A DNA stretch of 64,000 nt from Variovorax sp. dw_308 (GCF_019207085.1 NZ_JAATOM010000029.1:1-64000); one strand, 5' to 3'. Positions 18,861 through 27,900 are shown, numbered from the stretch's first letter. Translations and numbers: made by a program. Notes: generated from the sequence alone by a model not told the origin.

Positions 18861-19422
18861 GTCTTCCATCACCTGGCTGGCGGCCGATCCGCCGTTCACC
18901 CTGCTGGCAGAGCACGACGGCGAATCGGCGGGCATGCTGCGCAAGGCCTACGGCTGCTTCCCCACCGGCGTCGTGGCCGTGTGCGCGTTGTGCGACGGGC
19001 AGCCGGTTGGCATGGCGGCGAGCAGCTTCGTGCCGGTTTCCATCGACCCACCGCTGTTGTCCTTCTGCGTGCAGTGGACGTCCAACACCTGGGCGCGGCT
19101 GTCCAAGTCGACGCGCCTTGGGATCAGCTTCCTCGGTGCGAGCCACGACGCCGCGGCACGCAAGCTCGCATCGCGTGCAGAAGACAAGTTCGACGGCTTC
19201 GGCCTCGGGGCGACGCCCGGCGGTGCCGTGCTGGTCGACGGCGCCGTGGTGTGGATCGAATGCAGTGTCGAGTCGGTCGTGCCAGCGGGCGACCACGGCA
19301 TCGTGCTACTGCGGATCATCGCGCTGACGATGCGCCCGCACGTCGAACCGCTGGTGTTCCATGGCAGCACTTTCCGCCAACTGCAGACGGCAATGCCCCT
19401 GAGCAGCCGGGCGCACGCTTGA
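18853..19422 (+). CDS. Flavin reductase domain protein (RutF-like)
   Basis: This 189-residue protein has the split-barrel flavin reductase fold: FPTGVVAVCALCDGQPVGMA, SSFVPVSIDPPLLSFCV and WARLSKSTRLGISFLG, plus a C-terminal HGSTFRQL where the strictly conserved fold ends. Family members such as RutF, HpaC and DszD use NAD(P)H to reduce FMN for a partner oxygenase. The neighbouring RutA-like, RutC-like and RutD-like genes make a RutF role natural. It overlaps the preceding gene by 8 bp. Confidence 0.88.
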   Translation: MSESSITWLAADPPFTLLAEHDGESAGMLRKAYGCFPTGVVAVCALCDGQPVGMAASSFVPVSIDPPLLSFCVQWTSNTWARLSKSTRLGISFLGASHDAAARKLASRAEDKFDGFGLGATPGGAVLVDGAVVWIECSVESVVPAGDHGIVLLRIIALTMRPHVEPLVFHGSTFRQLQTAMPLSSRAHA

Positions 19423-19487
19423 ATTCCGTCAACCAGGTTTCCCGACCCGTGCCGCACCGGCACTTTCCTTGAGCGAAGAGGCTAGCA

Positions 19488-20600
19488 ATGTCCACCATCC
19501 AACGCGCCGTCGATGTCGGCGTCTTCATTCCCGTCGGCAACAACGGCTGGATCGCATCCACCAATGCACCCAAGGTCCCTGGCAGCTACGAGCACAACCT
19601 GCAGGTCACGCTGCTGGCCGAGAGGCTGGGATTCGATTTCGTCCTGAGCATGGCCAAGTGGCGCGGCTACGGCGGCCCGTCGAAACATTGGGACGTGACG
19701 CTCGAGTCGCTCACCACGATGGCAGGCCTGGCACAGGCCACCAAGACGATCGACATCTGGGGCACGGTGCACATGATGATCTTCCCGCCGGCCATCGTCG
19801 CAAAGATGGTCGCCACGCTCGATCAGATCTCGGGCGGCCGCGTGGGCCTGAACCTGGTCTCGGGCTCCAATCCGCACGACCTCGGCCAGCTCGGGCTGTG
19901 GAAGCCGCTGGACCATGCCGGCCGATACGAACTGGCCGACGAGTGGATCAGGGTGGTCAAGCGCCTCTGGAGCGAGGACCGCGTGGACCACAAGGGCACG
20001 TTCTTCGAGCTCAACGACTGCATGTCCAATCCCAAGCCGTCGAAGCGCCCGACCATCATCTGTGCAGGCGCATCGGACCGCGGCTTCCAGTTCACCATCG
20101 ACAACTGCGATGCGAGCTTCTTCACGGCGAGTGACGACGACGCGTCGATTGCGCGCGGCAAGCGCGCCAAGGAACTCGCCGTCCGGGCTGGAAAGCCCGA
20201 CTTCAAGTCCTATGGCCTGTTCATGGTCGTCCCGGGCCGCACGGACGCCGAAGCACAGGCACGTCTCGACCGCTTCGACGCCGGCGTCGACCGCGAGGCG
20301 CTCGCGACGCAGACGGCGGAGTACTCCTCCGACGTGAGCGCCAAGCAGAACTTCGCGGCGCAGTTCTTCATCGACCAGGGCGCGCGCGTAAGCTCGGTGC
20401 TGGGTGGCACGCTGACCGGTTCGGCCGAGTCGCTCGCCCGGCGCATGGCGCGCACCATCGTCGAAGGCGAACTCGACGGCGTCACCCTCATCGTGCCGGA
20501 CTTCATCGAGGACCTGAGGTTCATGGCCGAGGAAGTGTTCCCGCGCATGGAGGAACTGGGCGTCTCGACGAAGCTCGGCAAGAGCCTGGAAACCGCATGA
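19488..20600 (+). CDS. RutA-like LLM-class flavin monooxygenase
   Basis: This 370-residue luciferase-like monooxygenase closely follows the layout of pyrimidine oxygenase RutA. The N-terminus VGVFIPVGNNGWIASTNAPK matches RutA's GVFVPIGNNGW, and FPPAIVAKMVATLDQISGGR with NLVSGSNP matches the flavin-phosphate region. Also shared are FFELNDCMSNPKPSKRPTII and CAGASDRG. RutA opens the uracil ring between N3 and C4 using an FMN peroxide. This homologue may do the same on a uracil-like ring, or act as an amide or ring N-oxygenase on another N-heterocycle. It is the core enzyme of this operon. Confidence 0.88.
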   Translation: MSTIQRAVDVGVFIPVGNNGWIASTNAPKVPGSYEHNLQVTLLAERLGFDFVLSMAKWRGYGGPSKHWDVTLESLTTMAGLAQATKTIDIWGTVHMMIFPPAIVAKMVATLDQISGGRVGLNLVSGSNPHDLGQLGLWKPLDHAGRYELADEWIRVVKRLWSEDRVDHKGTFFELNDCMSNPKPSKRPTIICAGASDRGFQFTIDNCDASFFTASDDDASIARGKRAKELAVRAGKPDFKSYGLFMVVPGRTDAEAQARLDRFDAGVDREALATQTAEYSSDVSAKQNFAAQFFIDQGARVSSVLGGTLTGSAESLARRMARTIVEGELDGVTLIVPDFIEDLRFMAEEVFPRMEELGVSTKLGKSLETA

Positions 20601-21052
20601 CCATCGCAGCGCAAGACGCGAATCGCATGCGCCGCCCGGGCCCTGCGCACATCGCGCCCGTGCCGCCCGAATGGCCTTGGGAGCACGACATGCCTCCGGC
20701 GCCCGCGGTGCGCGCCGGCCGCACGGTCTACCTGTCGGGTCAGCTGGCGCTCGATGCGCAGGGACGGCTGGTCGGCAAGGGCGACCTGCAGGCCCAGGCT
20801 CGCCAATGCTTCGACAACATCGAGGCGATCCTGGCACGCGTCGGCGGGCGCATGCACGACATCGTGAAGATGACGAGCTACTTCACCTGCCAGCTCGACG
20901 CGCGCAGTTCGCAAGACTACTGGGCTGTGCGGCGCGATGTCTTCGGCGGCTACAAGCCGGCCAGCACTGGCGTACAGGTGCAGGCGCTGCTGCTGCCCGA
21001 TTGCCTGCTGGAGATCGAGGCCATCGCCGTGCTGCCGGAGCCTGCGCCATGA
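20597..21052 (+). CDS. RidA/YjgF family protein (RutC-like)
   Basis: This 151-residue RidA-superfamily protein has GRTVYLSGQLALDAQGRLVG, then QARQCFDNIEAILARVGG and the C-terminal CLLEIEAIAVLP. Rid proteins hydrolyse imines and enamines or, as RutC, help deaminate 3-aminoacrylate. The usual catalytic Arg of the RidA group would lie near VQALLLPDCLLEIEA, where no Arg is seen, so it belongs to another Rid subgroup. It overlaps the RutA-like gene by 4 bp and the hydrolase gene by 4 bp, so it is tightly coupled. Confidence 0.85.
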   Translation: MTIAAQDANRMRRPGPAHIAPVPPEWPWEHDMPPAPAVRAGRTVYLSGQLALDAQGRLVGKGDLQAQARQCFDNIEAILARVGGRMHDIVKMTSYFTCQLDARSSQDYWAVRRDVFGGYKPASTGVQVQALLLPDCLLEIEAIAVLPEPAP

Positions 21053-21891
21053 ACGCGCCCACCGCGTACTTCACCCGCGGCGGTGTGCGCATCGCGTACG
21101 ACCGCGCCGGCGACGGCCCGCTGGTCGTGTTCCTGCACGGGGTGGGCGGCAACCGCACCAACTGGGTCGGTCAACTCGCACGCCTGGGCAGCGGCTTCAC
21201 CTGCGTGGCATGGGACGCGCGCGGCTACGGCGCCAGCGACGACCCGGAGGAGACGCTCGTCTTCGACGATTTCGCGCGGGACCTCGAATCCCTGCTCGAC
21301 CATCTAGGGGCTGAGAGGGCGCACCTGGTGGGCCTCTCGATGGGCGGCTACATCGCGCAGGATTTCCACGCGCGCTTTCCGGCGCGCGTGGCCTCGCTGA
21401 CGCTGGCGTCCACCAGCGCCGGCGCCAACCTGCTGAGCGCAGCCGAGCGCGAGGACTTCCTGGCGAAGCGGTTGCGCCCGCTCGAATCGGGTGCGTCGAT
21501 GGCCGACGTGGCGCGCGGGCTCGTGGATGTGCTGGCCGGCCGGCGTGCCGACGCGGCCATCCGCGCGCGCCTGCGCCAGTCGCTCGAGGCGTTGCGTCCC
21601 GACGCCTACCGGCAGACGTTGCGCGCGCTGGTCACGACCGACTTCCGCGACAGCCTCGTGCGGATCCTGGTGCCCACGCTGGTCGTCGTCGGCGAAGACG
21701 ACCGCGTGCTGCCGGTGGCAGAGAGCCGCTACATCGCCGAGCGCGTCAAGCGCAGCCGCATGGTGGTCATCGAGCGGGCCGGCCATCTCTGCAACATCGA
21801 GGCGCCCGACGAATTCGACGCCGCCCTGTTGCAACTCCTTTGTGAAAACCACACGCGGGCGAGTTCGCTTGCCTGCGACCAGCCGACGTGA
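21049..21891 (+). CDS. Alpha/beta hydrolase (RutD-like)
   Basis: This 280-residue alpha/beta hydrolase has the oxyanion motif FLHGVGGNRTNW (about residue 32), the nucleophile elbow GLSMGGY (Ser near residue 100), the acid in VGEDDRVLPV and the catalytic His in ERAGHLCNIEAPDEF. It resembles RutD and 3-oxoadipate enol-lactonases. In the Rut pathway RutD speeds up aminoacrylate hydrolysis. Here it could hydrolyse the ring-opened ester, lactone or carbamate product. The ATG overlaps the upstream stop (ATGA). Confidence 0.88.
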   Translation: MNAPTAYFTRGGVRIAYDRAGDGPLVVFLHGVGGNRTNWVGQLARLGSGFTCVAWDARGYGASDDPEETLVFDDFARDLESLLDHLGAERAHLVGLSMGGYIAQDFHARFPARVASLTLASTSAGANLLSAAEREDFLAKRLRPLESGASMADVARGLVDVLAGRRADAAIRARLRQSLEALRPDAYRQTLRALVTTDFRDSLVRILVPTLVVVGEDDRVLPVAESRYIAERVKRSRMVVIERAGHLCNIEAPDEFDAALLQLLCENHTRASSLACDQPT

Positions 21892-22730
21892 TCCCACCCG
21901 CCCCCGACAGGACCATGAACAACCCCGCGACATCCCAGGGCGACCACGCCATCGAGTTCCACGGCGTGGGCCATCGCTTCCGCGCCTCCGACGGCAGCGT
22001 GGTACACGCGCTCCACAACGTCGACTTCACGATACGGCGCAACGAATTCGTCGTGGTCGTGGGGCCCAGCGGATGCGGCAAGTCGACGCTGCTGCGCCTC
22101 GTCGCCGGCCTGATCGCGCCGCACAGCGGGTCGGTGCGCATCTTCGGAAAGCCTGTGACCGGGCCGCGAGACGACATTGGCTTCGTGTTCCAGAAGCCAA
22201 CGTTGCTGCCGTGGATGAACGTGATGGCGAACCTGACGTTCCCCGGCGTGCACCAAGGACGCAAGCTGACTGCGGCCGACACTCAGCGGGCCGAGGAACT
22301 GCTCGAACTGGTGGGGCTCAAGGACTTTCGCCGCAAATTCCCGGACGAGCTCTCCGGCGGCATGCAGCAGCGCGTGGGAATAGCGCGCGCGCTGCTCTCG
22401 AACCCGGAGATCCTGCTCATGGACGAGCCCTTTTCCGCACTTGACGCGCTCACCCGCGACGCACTGAGCCTCGAACTGATGCAGTTGTGGAGCGAGCGCA
22501 AGAGCACCGCCGTGTTCATCACGCATTCGATCGCCGAAGCCGTGCTGCTGGCGGACCGCATCGTGGTGCTGGCGTCGCGTCCTGGGCGCATCCGCGAGAT
22601 CGTGCCGGTCGAGCTGGCGCGTCCCCGCTCGCTGGCGACGACGCGAGAGCCTCTCTTTCACGACTTGTCGGACCGGCTGCGCGAGCAGCTGCTGAGCGGG
22701 CACGCGCTCCACGCGGAGGCCCTGGCATGA
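21888..22730 (+). CDS. ABC importer ATPase (SsuB/TauB type)
   Basis: This ATP-binding subunit of a nitrate/sulfonate/taurine-type importer has Walker A GPSGCGKST (about residue 60), Q-loop VFQKPTLLPW, signature LSGGMQQR, Walker B ILLMDEPFSALD and H-loop FITHSIAEA. A GTG at 21888 overlaps the upstream stop; an ATG at 21915 nine codons later is an alternative start with GACAGG before it. It works with the permease that follows and the substrate-binding protein at 25716. Confidence 0.93.
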   Translation: MIPPAPDRTMNNPATSQGDHAIEFHGVGHRFRASDGSVVHALHNVDFTIRRNEFVVVVGPSGCGKSTLLRLVAGLIAPHSGSVRIFGKPVTGPRDDIGFVFQKPTLLPWMNVMANLTFPGVHQGRKLTAADTQRAEELLELVGLKDFRRKFPDELSGGMQQRVGIARALLSNPEILLMDEPFSALDALTRDALSLELMQLWSERKSTAVFITHSIAEAVLLADRIVVLASRPGRIREIVPVELARPRSLATTREPLFHDLSDRLREQLLSGHALHAEALA

Positions 22731-23548
22731 GCACGTTCGGAGAGGCACTGCCGATGCGCGCGCTGCCTGCGGCGCGGCTGTGGCGCATGCCGCAAGCCAT
22801 CCTTCCGCTGGCGGCGGTGTGCGTGATCCTGTGCGTGTGGGAAGCCGCGAGCAGGTGGCTGGGCCTGCCCGAATACCTTCTGCCAGCACCTTCGGCCATC
22901 TGGCATGCAGGCCTGGCCGTCGGTGCTGCCACCTGGATCGACCACATCCAGGCCACGCTGCGCGTCATCGTGCTGGGCTTCGCACTGGCCTTCGCCGTGA
23001 GCCTGCCGCTGGCCGGCGCACTGCACCGCTTCGAGCTCTTTCGCAAGGGCTTCTATCCGCTGCTGATCGTGGTGCAGTCCACGCCGGTCGTCGCGGTCGC
23101 GCCGATCCTCATCGTCACGCTGGGCGCCACGGACTTGGCGCGCGTGGTCATCACCGCGCTGATCAGCTTCTTCCCGCTGGTGGTGGGCATCTCGACCGGT
23201 CTGGCCCAGACACCGGCGGAGCTGATCGAGCTGAGCCGCTCGCTCAAGGCCGACGCGCGCAACGAGTACCTGCACATCCGCTTGCCCTTCGCCATGCCGT
23301 ATGTGTTCTCCGCCATGCGGGTGGCCATCACGCTGGCGGTGATCGGCGCGGTGATCGCGGAGTTCGTGGCGTCGGAGAAGGGCATCGGCTACTTCATCCG
23401 CTTCTCCACCTCGTACTTCAAGGTGGCGCAGGCCTTCGCGGCGCTGGGCGTGCTGGTGCTGCTGAGCCTGGCGCTGTTCCAGTTCGTCAATGCGGCGCAG
23501 CGCCTCTTCTATTCGCGCAGCCTGCCGCGGCGCCACGGCGAGCACTGA
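22727..23548 (+). CDS. ABC importer permease (SsuC/TauC type)
   Basis: This 273-residue inner-membrane protein has about six hydrophobic helices. The cytoplasmic coupling loop is ELIELSRSLKADARNEYLHI followed by RLPFAMPYVFSAMRVAI, the EAA motif of BPD-type permeases. It overlaps the ATPase gene by an ATGA junction. Together with the NMT1/SsuA-like binding protein it forms an importer. The family includes transporters for sulfonates, nitrate, pyrimidines and thiamine precursors. Confidence 0.92.
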   Translation: MSTFGEALPMRALPAARLWRMPQAILPLAAVCVILCVWEAASRWLGLPEYLLPAPSAIWHAGLAVGAATWIDHIQATLRVIVLGFALAFAVSLPLAGALHRFELFRKGFYPLLIVVQSTPVVAVAPILIVTLGATDLARVVITALISFFPLVVGISTGLAQTPAELIELSRSLKADARNEYLHIRLPFAMPYVFSAMRVAITLAVIGAVIAEFVASEKGIGYFIRFSTSYFKVAQAFAALGVLVLLSLALFQFVNAAQRLFYSRSLPRRHGEH

Positions 23549-23551
23549 ACC

Positions 23552-24538
23552 ATGGCTTGCACAACCCTTGCAGCCCGGCCCGGGGAGCGGTTGCGCCTCC
23601 TCGTGGAGTCGGTCCGCACAGAGGCCGAGGGCATCAAGCGATTCGAGCTGGTCTCACCCGACCGCGGTGTGTTGCCACCCTTCGAGGCCGGAGCGCACAT
23701 CGACGTGCAGACCCCGGCCGGCCTGGTGCGCCAGTATTCGTTGCTCAACGACGACCGGGAGCGCCATCGCTACGTGATCGCAGTGCTGCGCGACAGCGCA
23801 GGACGGGGCGGCTCCGTCGCCATGCATGACGCGGTGCATGCCGGCATGCAACTCACGATCGGGCAGCCGCGCAATGCCTTCGCGCTGGACGAGTCGACGG
23901 CACCCGCGGTGCTGGTGGCCGGGGGCATCGGCGTGACGCCGCTGCTGTCGATGGCCCGCAAGCTCTGGTGGCAGGGACGTGGCTTCCGCATGCACTTGGC
24001 GACGCGGTCGGCTGCGCGCACGCCCTTCCCGAAGGAGATCGGCGAGTCGGCGTTCGCGCACCGGGTGTTCCTGCACCACGACGACGGGCCGCCCGCATCG
24101 CGCCTCGACGTCGGCCGCCTGGCCGATGGCCTGCCGCCGAACGCGCACCTGTATCTGTGCGGTCCGGCCGGGTTCATGGAGGCCGTGGCGGGTGCCGCTG
24201 GCAGGCGCGCCGATGTGATCGTGCACACCGAGTTCTTCGCTTCGCCCGCTGCACGGGACGAAGGTGGCGGCGCCTTCGAACTGCGGCTCGCGCGCAGCGG
24301 CACGGCCATGGTGGTGCCGCGCGGCGTGAGCATCCTCGAGATGCTGCAACGCCATGGCAGCGATGTGCCGACCAGTTGCGAACAAGGCATCTGCGGCACC
24401 TGCATGACCACTGTGCTCGACGGCGAGGTCGAGCATCGCGACCACTTTCTTTCCGCGCGCGAGAAGGCGTGCGGCAACCGAATGCTCGTGTGCGTATCGC
24501 GCGGGCGGCCGGGCACCACCCTCACTGTCGACCTCTAG
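23552..24538 (+). CDS. PDR/VanB-family oxygenase reductase
   Basis: This 328-residue reductase moves electrons from NAD(P)H through FMN to a plant-type 2Fe-2S centre and then to a Rieske oxygenase. The order is a flavin domain (VRQYSLLND), an NAD-binding domain (VLVAGGIGVTPLLSM) and a C-terminal ferredoxin domain with SCEQGICGTCMTTVLDGE and a late Cys in RMLVCVSR. This is the order of VanB and phthalate dioxygenase reductase. Its partner is the next gene, 11 bp downstream. Confidence 0.92.
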   Translation: MACTTLAARPGERLRLLVESVRTEAEGIKRFELVSPDRGVLPPFEAGAHIDVQTPAGLVRQYSLLNDDRERHRYVIAVLRDSAGRGGSVAMHDAVHAGMQLTIGQPRNAFALDESTAPAVLVAGGIGVTPLLSMARKLWWQGRGFRMHLATRSAARTPFPKEIGESAFAHRVFLHHDDGPPASRLDVGRLADGLPPNAHLYLCGPAGFMEAVAGAAGRRADVIVHTEFFASPAARDEGGGAFELRLARSGTAMVVPRGVSILEMLQRHGSDVPTSCEQGICGTCMTTVLDGEVEHRDHFLSAREKACGNRMLVCVSRGRPGTTLTVDL

Positions 24539-24549
24539 GAGAAAAGTTC

Positions 24550-25605
24550 ATGTTCCTACCCGTCAAGAACGCCGGCGCCAAGGGCCCTCGGCCCGCCCAC
24601 AGCGGATTCAGCGAATCCGACTGGGGCATCCTTGCTTCGTTCTGGCATCCCGTGGCGCTGTCGAGCGAGGTGACGGACAAGCCGTGGGGTACCACGCTGC
24701 TCGATGTGCCGGTGGTGCTCTATCGAACGCCCGAGGGCGTGAGCGCGGCGCGCGACGTGTGCCCGCATCGCAGCGCCCGACTCAGCCTGGGCACTGTCAG
24801 GGATGGTCGCCTGGTGTGCGGCTTCCACGGCTTCGAGTACGCCGCAGACGGCGCCTGCACGCGCATTCCGGCGCTCGCGGCCGACACGCCGATCCCTCGG
24901 AAGCTGTGCCTGCAAGCCTATCTGTGCCAGGAGCGCTACGGCCTCGTCTGGGTCTGCCTGTCGAAGGTGCCGCGCGCGGGACTGCCCGAATGGCCGCACA
25001 TCGAGGATGGTTCGGGCATCGTCGCGGTGGTGCCACCGGGCACCTGGAATGCCTCGGCTGCCCGCCACATTGAGAATTTCACCGACCTGTGCCACGTGCC
25101 CTTCATCCACACCTCCACCTTCGGCGGTCCCGAGGTGGTGATCGAGCCCTATGAAGTGCAAGTTGACGGCATGAAGCTCGCGTTCGAGGCGCCGGTGGTC
25201 GAGCGCGTGCGCTATGTCGGCGAGGACACGGGCTACGCGCAGCCGCAACTCAACCACGCGATTTACCGCTACGAGACCATCCTGCCCTTTTCCACGTCGG
25301 TCAAGGTACACCATCCCGAGAAGGGCACGACCTACCGGGTGTTCGACGTCGGCTCGCCGGTGACGGCGAGCACAACCCGCATCTTCCAGATCGTGGTCGA
25401 CGAGGGTCGCACGGTGCCAGCCGAGGCGTTGATCGACTTCACGGAGCGCATCAACGGCGAAGACCTGTCGCAGGTCGTCGCCCAGTCGCCGCAGGCCTTG
25501 CCACTGGACCTGCGCGACGAGATCCACATTCCGGCCGACCGCATGTCGGTCGAGTACCGGCGTGCGCTGGCGGCGCTGGGACTGGGGGCCGACATGGCCC
25601 GCTGA
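24550..25605 (+). CDS. Rieske non-heme iron oxygenase, large subunit (VanA-like)
   Basis: This 351-residue Rieske oxygenase has the 2Fe-2S ligands in CPHRSARL and LVCGFHGFEY (C-X-H ... C-X2-H, residues about 63-87). The mononuclear iron site is HIENFTDLCHVPFIHTS (D-X2-H-X4-H, near residue 175). The single-component length and gene pairing match VanA-type demethylases and related N-demethylases rather than two-subunit ring dioxygenases. In this operon it may remove an N- or O-methyl group, or hydroxylate the heterocycle, before the RutA-like step. The order of steps is inferred. Confidence 0.9.
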   Translation: MFLPVKNAGAKGPRPAHSGFSESDWGILASFWHPVALSSEVTDKPWGTTLLDVPVVLYRTPEGVSAARDVCPHRSARLSLGTVRDGRLVCGFHGFEYAADGACTRIPALAADTPIPRKLCLQAYLCQERYGLVWVCLSKVPRAGLPEWPHIEDGSGIVAVVPPGTWNASAARHIENFTDLCHVPFIHTSTFGGPEVVIEPYEVQVDGMKLAFEAPVVERVRYVGEDTGYAQPQLNHAIYRYETILPFSTSVKVHHPEKGTTYRVFDVGSPVTASTTRIFQIVVDEGRTVPAEALIDFTERINGEDLSQVVAQSPQALPLDLRDEIHIPADRMSVEYRRALAALGLGADMAR

Positions 25606-25715
25606 AGCCCCGGTCGCACCCGATCCAACCGAAGAGCCCTTGAACGGTCCCCACACGCGCGGGGCGCCGACGGGTTTCCCTTGCCCGCAATTTCATCAAC
25701 GAGGAGTAGTAGTCC

Positions 25716-26717
25716 ATGAAGAGCCAGTGCCTGAAGTCCATGATGGTCGCCGCAGCATTGCTGCTGGGCGCCGCGAGTTCCGCGGTCGCAGCCGACAAGA
25801 TCGCCTACCAGCTGGGATGGATTCCCAGCGGCGCCAACGGGATCGAATACCTTGCCAAGGCGGAGAACTACTTCGCCAAGGCCGGACTCGACGTCGAGAT
25901 TCGCAACGGCAACGGCTCGGCCGATGCCATCACGCGCGTGGCCGCCGGCTCGGCCGACATGACGGCAGTAGGCATCGAGTCGGTCTACGCCGCCGTCGCC
26001 CAGCAGAAGCTGCCGATCCGCGTGATCTACAGCATCTACAGCAAGAAGCCGGATTCGATTCATCTCTGGGCCGCCATGCCCTTCACCGGCCTCAAGGACC
26101 TCGCGGGCAAGAAGATCGCGACCTCGGCCTACTCGAGCATCAACGTCGTGTGGCCGTTGTTCCTGCAGAAGAACGGCGTCGATCCGGCCAGCGTCAACCT
26201 GCTCAAGGTCGATGCGGTGGCGCTCGCGCCGCTGGTCGCTAGCGGCCAGGTCGACGGCATCCTCGAATGGGTGACGGGCGCGCCGACCGATGCGTTGGTG
26301 ATGAAGTCCGCCGGCAAGGAAATGCGCGTGGTCAAGTGGTCGGACTTCGGCTACGACAGCTATGGCTACGTCATCGTTGCCAACGAGAAATTCCTCAAGG
26401 AGCGCCCCGAAGTCGCCAGGCGCTTCCTCGATGCATTCGTGAAGGCCAGCGCAGCGGCAGTCGCCAATCCTTCCGCGGTGGGCGTCGCGATGGCCAAGAC
26501 CGTCTCGGGGCTCGACGCCAAGGTGTCGGGCGAGGAGTTCGGCGCCTCGGTGCCGTTGATCGACAACGAGATCTCGCGCAGGGACGGGCCAGGGCGCTTC
26601 GACGCAGAGCGCGTCAAGACCACCTGGGGCTGGGTTGCGAAGTCGCAGGGGCTGTCCGCCACCGCGCTCGACCCGATGGCAGTGATCGACCAGAGCTTCC
26701 TGCCGGGCGCCAGGTGA
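25716..26717 (+). CDS. NMT1/SsuA-like ABC substrate-binding protein
   Basis: This exported binding protein of 333 residues has the signal peptide MKSQCLKSMMVAAALLLGAA with cleavage near AVAADK. The mature part follows the NMT1/THI5-like fold: YQLGWIPSGANGIEYLAKA, NYFAKAGLDVEI, then LAGKKIATSAYSSINVVWP. The family binds sulfonates, nitrate, and pyrimidines related to thiamine precursors. The last of these fits the Rut-like enzymes. It completes the importer encoded at 21888-23548. Confidence 0.9.
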   Translation: MKSQCLKSMMVAAALLLGAASSAVAADKIAYQLGWIPSGANGIEYLAKAENYFAKAGLDVEIRNGNGSADAITRVAAGSADMTAVGIESVYAAVAQQKLPIRVIYSIYSKKPDSIHLWAAMPFTGLKDLAGKKIATSAYSSINVVWPLFLQKNGVDPASVNLLKVDAVALAPLVASGQVDGILEWVTGAPTDALVMKSAGKEMRVVKWSDFGYDSYGYVIVANEKFLKERPEVARRFLDAFVKASAAAVANPSAVGVAMAKTVSGLDAKVSGEEFGASVPLIDNEISRRDGPGRFDAERVKTTWGWVAKSQGLSATALDPMAVIDQSFLPGAR

Positions 26718-26764
26718 AGCGCCGCCACCCATTCCCCACGAACCGCAACGAGACCGACGACGCC

Positions 26765-27571
26765 ATGCCCGATTTCAGATCGACATTCCCCCGCGCGCTC
26801 ACTGCAGCAATTGCCCCGATTCTTGCCTGCTTCGGCGCCTCGGCCCAGGCGGAAGACTATTCGCAGACCAGCATCCAGCTGGCCTATACGACCAGAGACA
26901 AGAACGACTACATCATGGGAACGGGCGCCTCGGGCGGCGACCGCACGACGCTGCGTTTCGAACACTTCGGAACCTACTCGCTCGGCGACAACTACGTCAT
27001 GTTCGATGCATACAACGGCCAGAAGCTCGGGGAGGGCAACAGCAACCAGCAGAACTTCTTCGTCTGGAACTCACACATGAGCCTGGGCAAGCTCACGGGC
27101 AAGGAGCTCTCGTGGGGGCCGATCAAGGACGTGCTCGGAATGCTGCGCCTGGAGGACGGCAGCTATGGCAACTACCGTGCAGGCTCGCTCGGCGCCAGCG
27201 TGTACTGGAAGCTGCCCTTCGGCGAGCAATCGCTGCTCGAGACCTCGATCCTCGCGCGTCAGAAGGACTACTCGGTCGGCCCGAGCCAGGTGCGCGAGAC
27301 GCGGCCGCTGTACCGCGTCTACTTCTATGTGCCGTTCCAGGTCGCGGGAATCAGCGCGAGCTTCAGCGGCCCGGTGTACCTGAGTCCCGCCGGCGGCGGC
27401 GCGAGAGATTTCTACATGGAGCCAGAGGTCTTCGTGAGTTTCGGCCCAAAGGATGTCTATTCGATCGGCGTGCGCATCGAGTATCACCGGGTCACGGGCA
27501 CGCTGGCGCTCAACTCCGCCGGCGAAAGATCTCGCACGACCACCAACTTGGCGCTGCGCTGGAACATGTGA
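26765..27571 (+). CDS. Tsx-like outer-membrane channel protein
   Basis: This 268-residue protein has a signal peptide ending at ASAQAEDYSQT. It then shows alternating amphipathic strands and a terminal aromatic-rich LALRWNM consistent with a small beta-barrel. Segments such as NYVMFDAYNGQKLG and YRVYFYVPFQV resemble nucleoside-specific Tsx-type channels. Its place at the end of the operon suggests it lets the substrate cross the outer membrane. A nucleoside-channel relative again points to a nucleobase-like substrate. Confidence 0.65.
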   Translation: MPDFRSTFPRALTAAIAPILACFGASAQAEDYSQTSIQLAYTTRDKNDYIMGTGASGGDRTTLRFEHFGTYSLGDNYVMFDAYNGQKLGEGNSNQQNFFVWNSHMSLGKLTGKELSWGPIKDVLGMLRLEDGSYGNYRAGSLGASVYWKLPFGEQSLLETSILARQKDYSVGPSQVRETRPLYRVYFYVPFQVAGISASFSGPVYLSPAGGGARDFYMEPEVFVSFGPKDVYSIGVRIEYHRVTGTLALNSAGERSRTTTNLALRWNM

Positions 27572-27724
27572 ATTTGGCCTGGAATTCGCCTTTTGGAATT
27601 CTCCGCACACTTACTTGCTTCTGCGATTGCCGCGGCGAAGGGCCATGACTCCCGAAGTCAAGTGGGTCGACGCACTTGCCGCTGTCATCCATCGTTCTCT
27701 CTGAGAAAGCCCTGGTCGCCTTGA

Positions 27725-27898
27725 CTATGGCTTTCCGATCAGGGCGATCGCCTTGGCCCTCACTTCCGACAGTTCCGCTGCCGAGACAGTTCCTTTGCGG
27801 GTGGCCCTGCGCACGATCCAATCAAGACTTTTCACCTGATCGGCCAGCGCCGCGCCAGCTCTCGCTCCAGCAATCAGCACCTCAAAGGGGTAGCCTTT
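27725..27898 (-). pseudogene. C-terminal remnant of PemK/MazF-type toxin
   Basis: On the minus strand the DNA reads KGYPFEVLIAGARAGAALAD, then QVKSLDWIVRRATRKGTV and a helical tail ending LIGKP-stop at 27725. This is the typical C-terminus of PemK/MazF mRNA interferases (ADQVKSLDWR motif). About the first half is missing because an IS701-like end begins at 27901. No antitoxin gene is left. The toxin is dead. Confidence 0.72.
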
Positions 27899-27900
27899 AT

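Noticed and set aside
21729..22889. 386-codon minus-strand frame opposite the ABC transporter genes
   Set aside because: It overlaps two genes with complete Walker and permease motifs and has no motif of its own.
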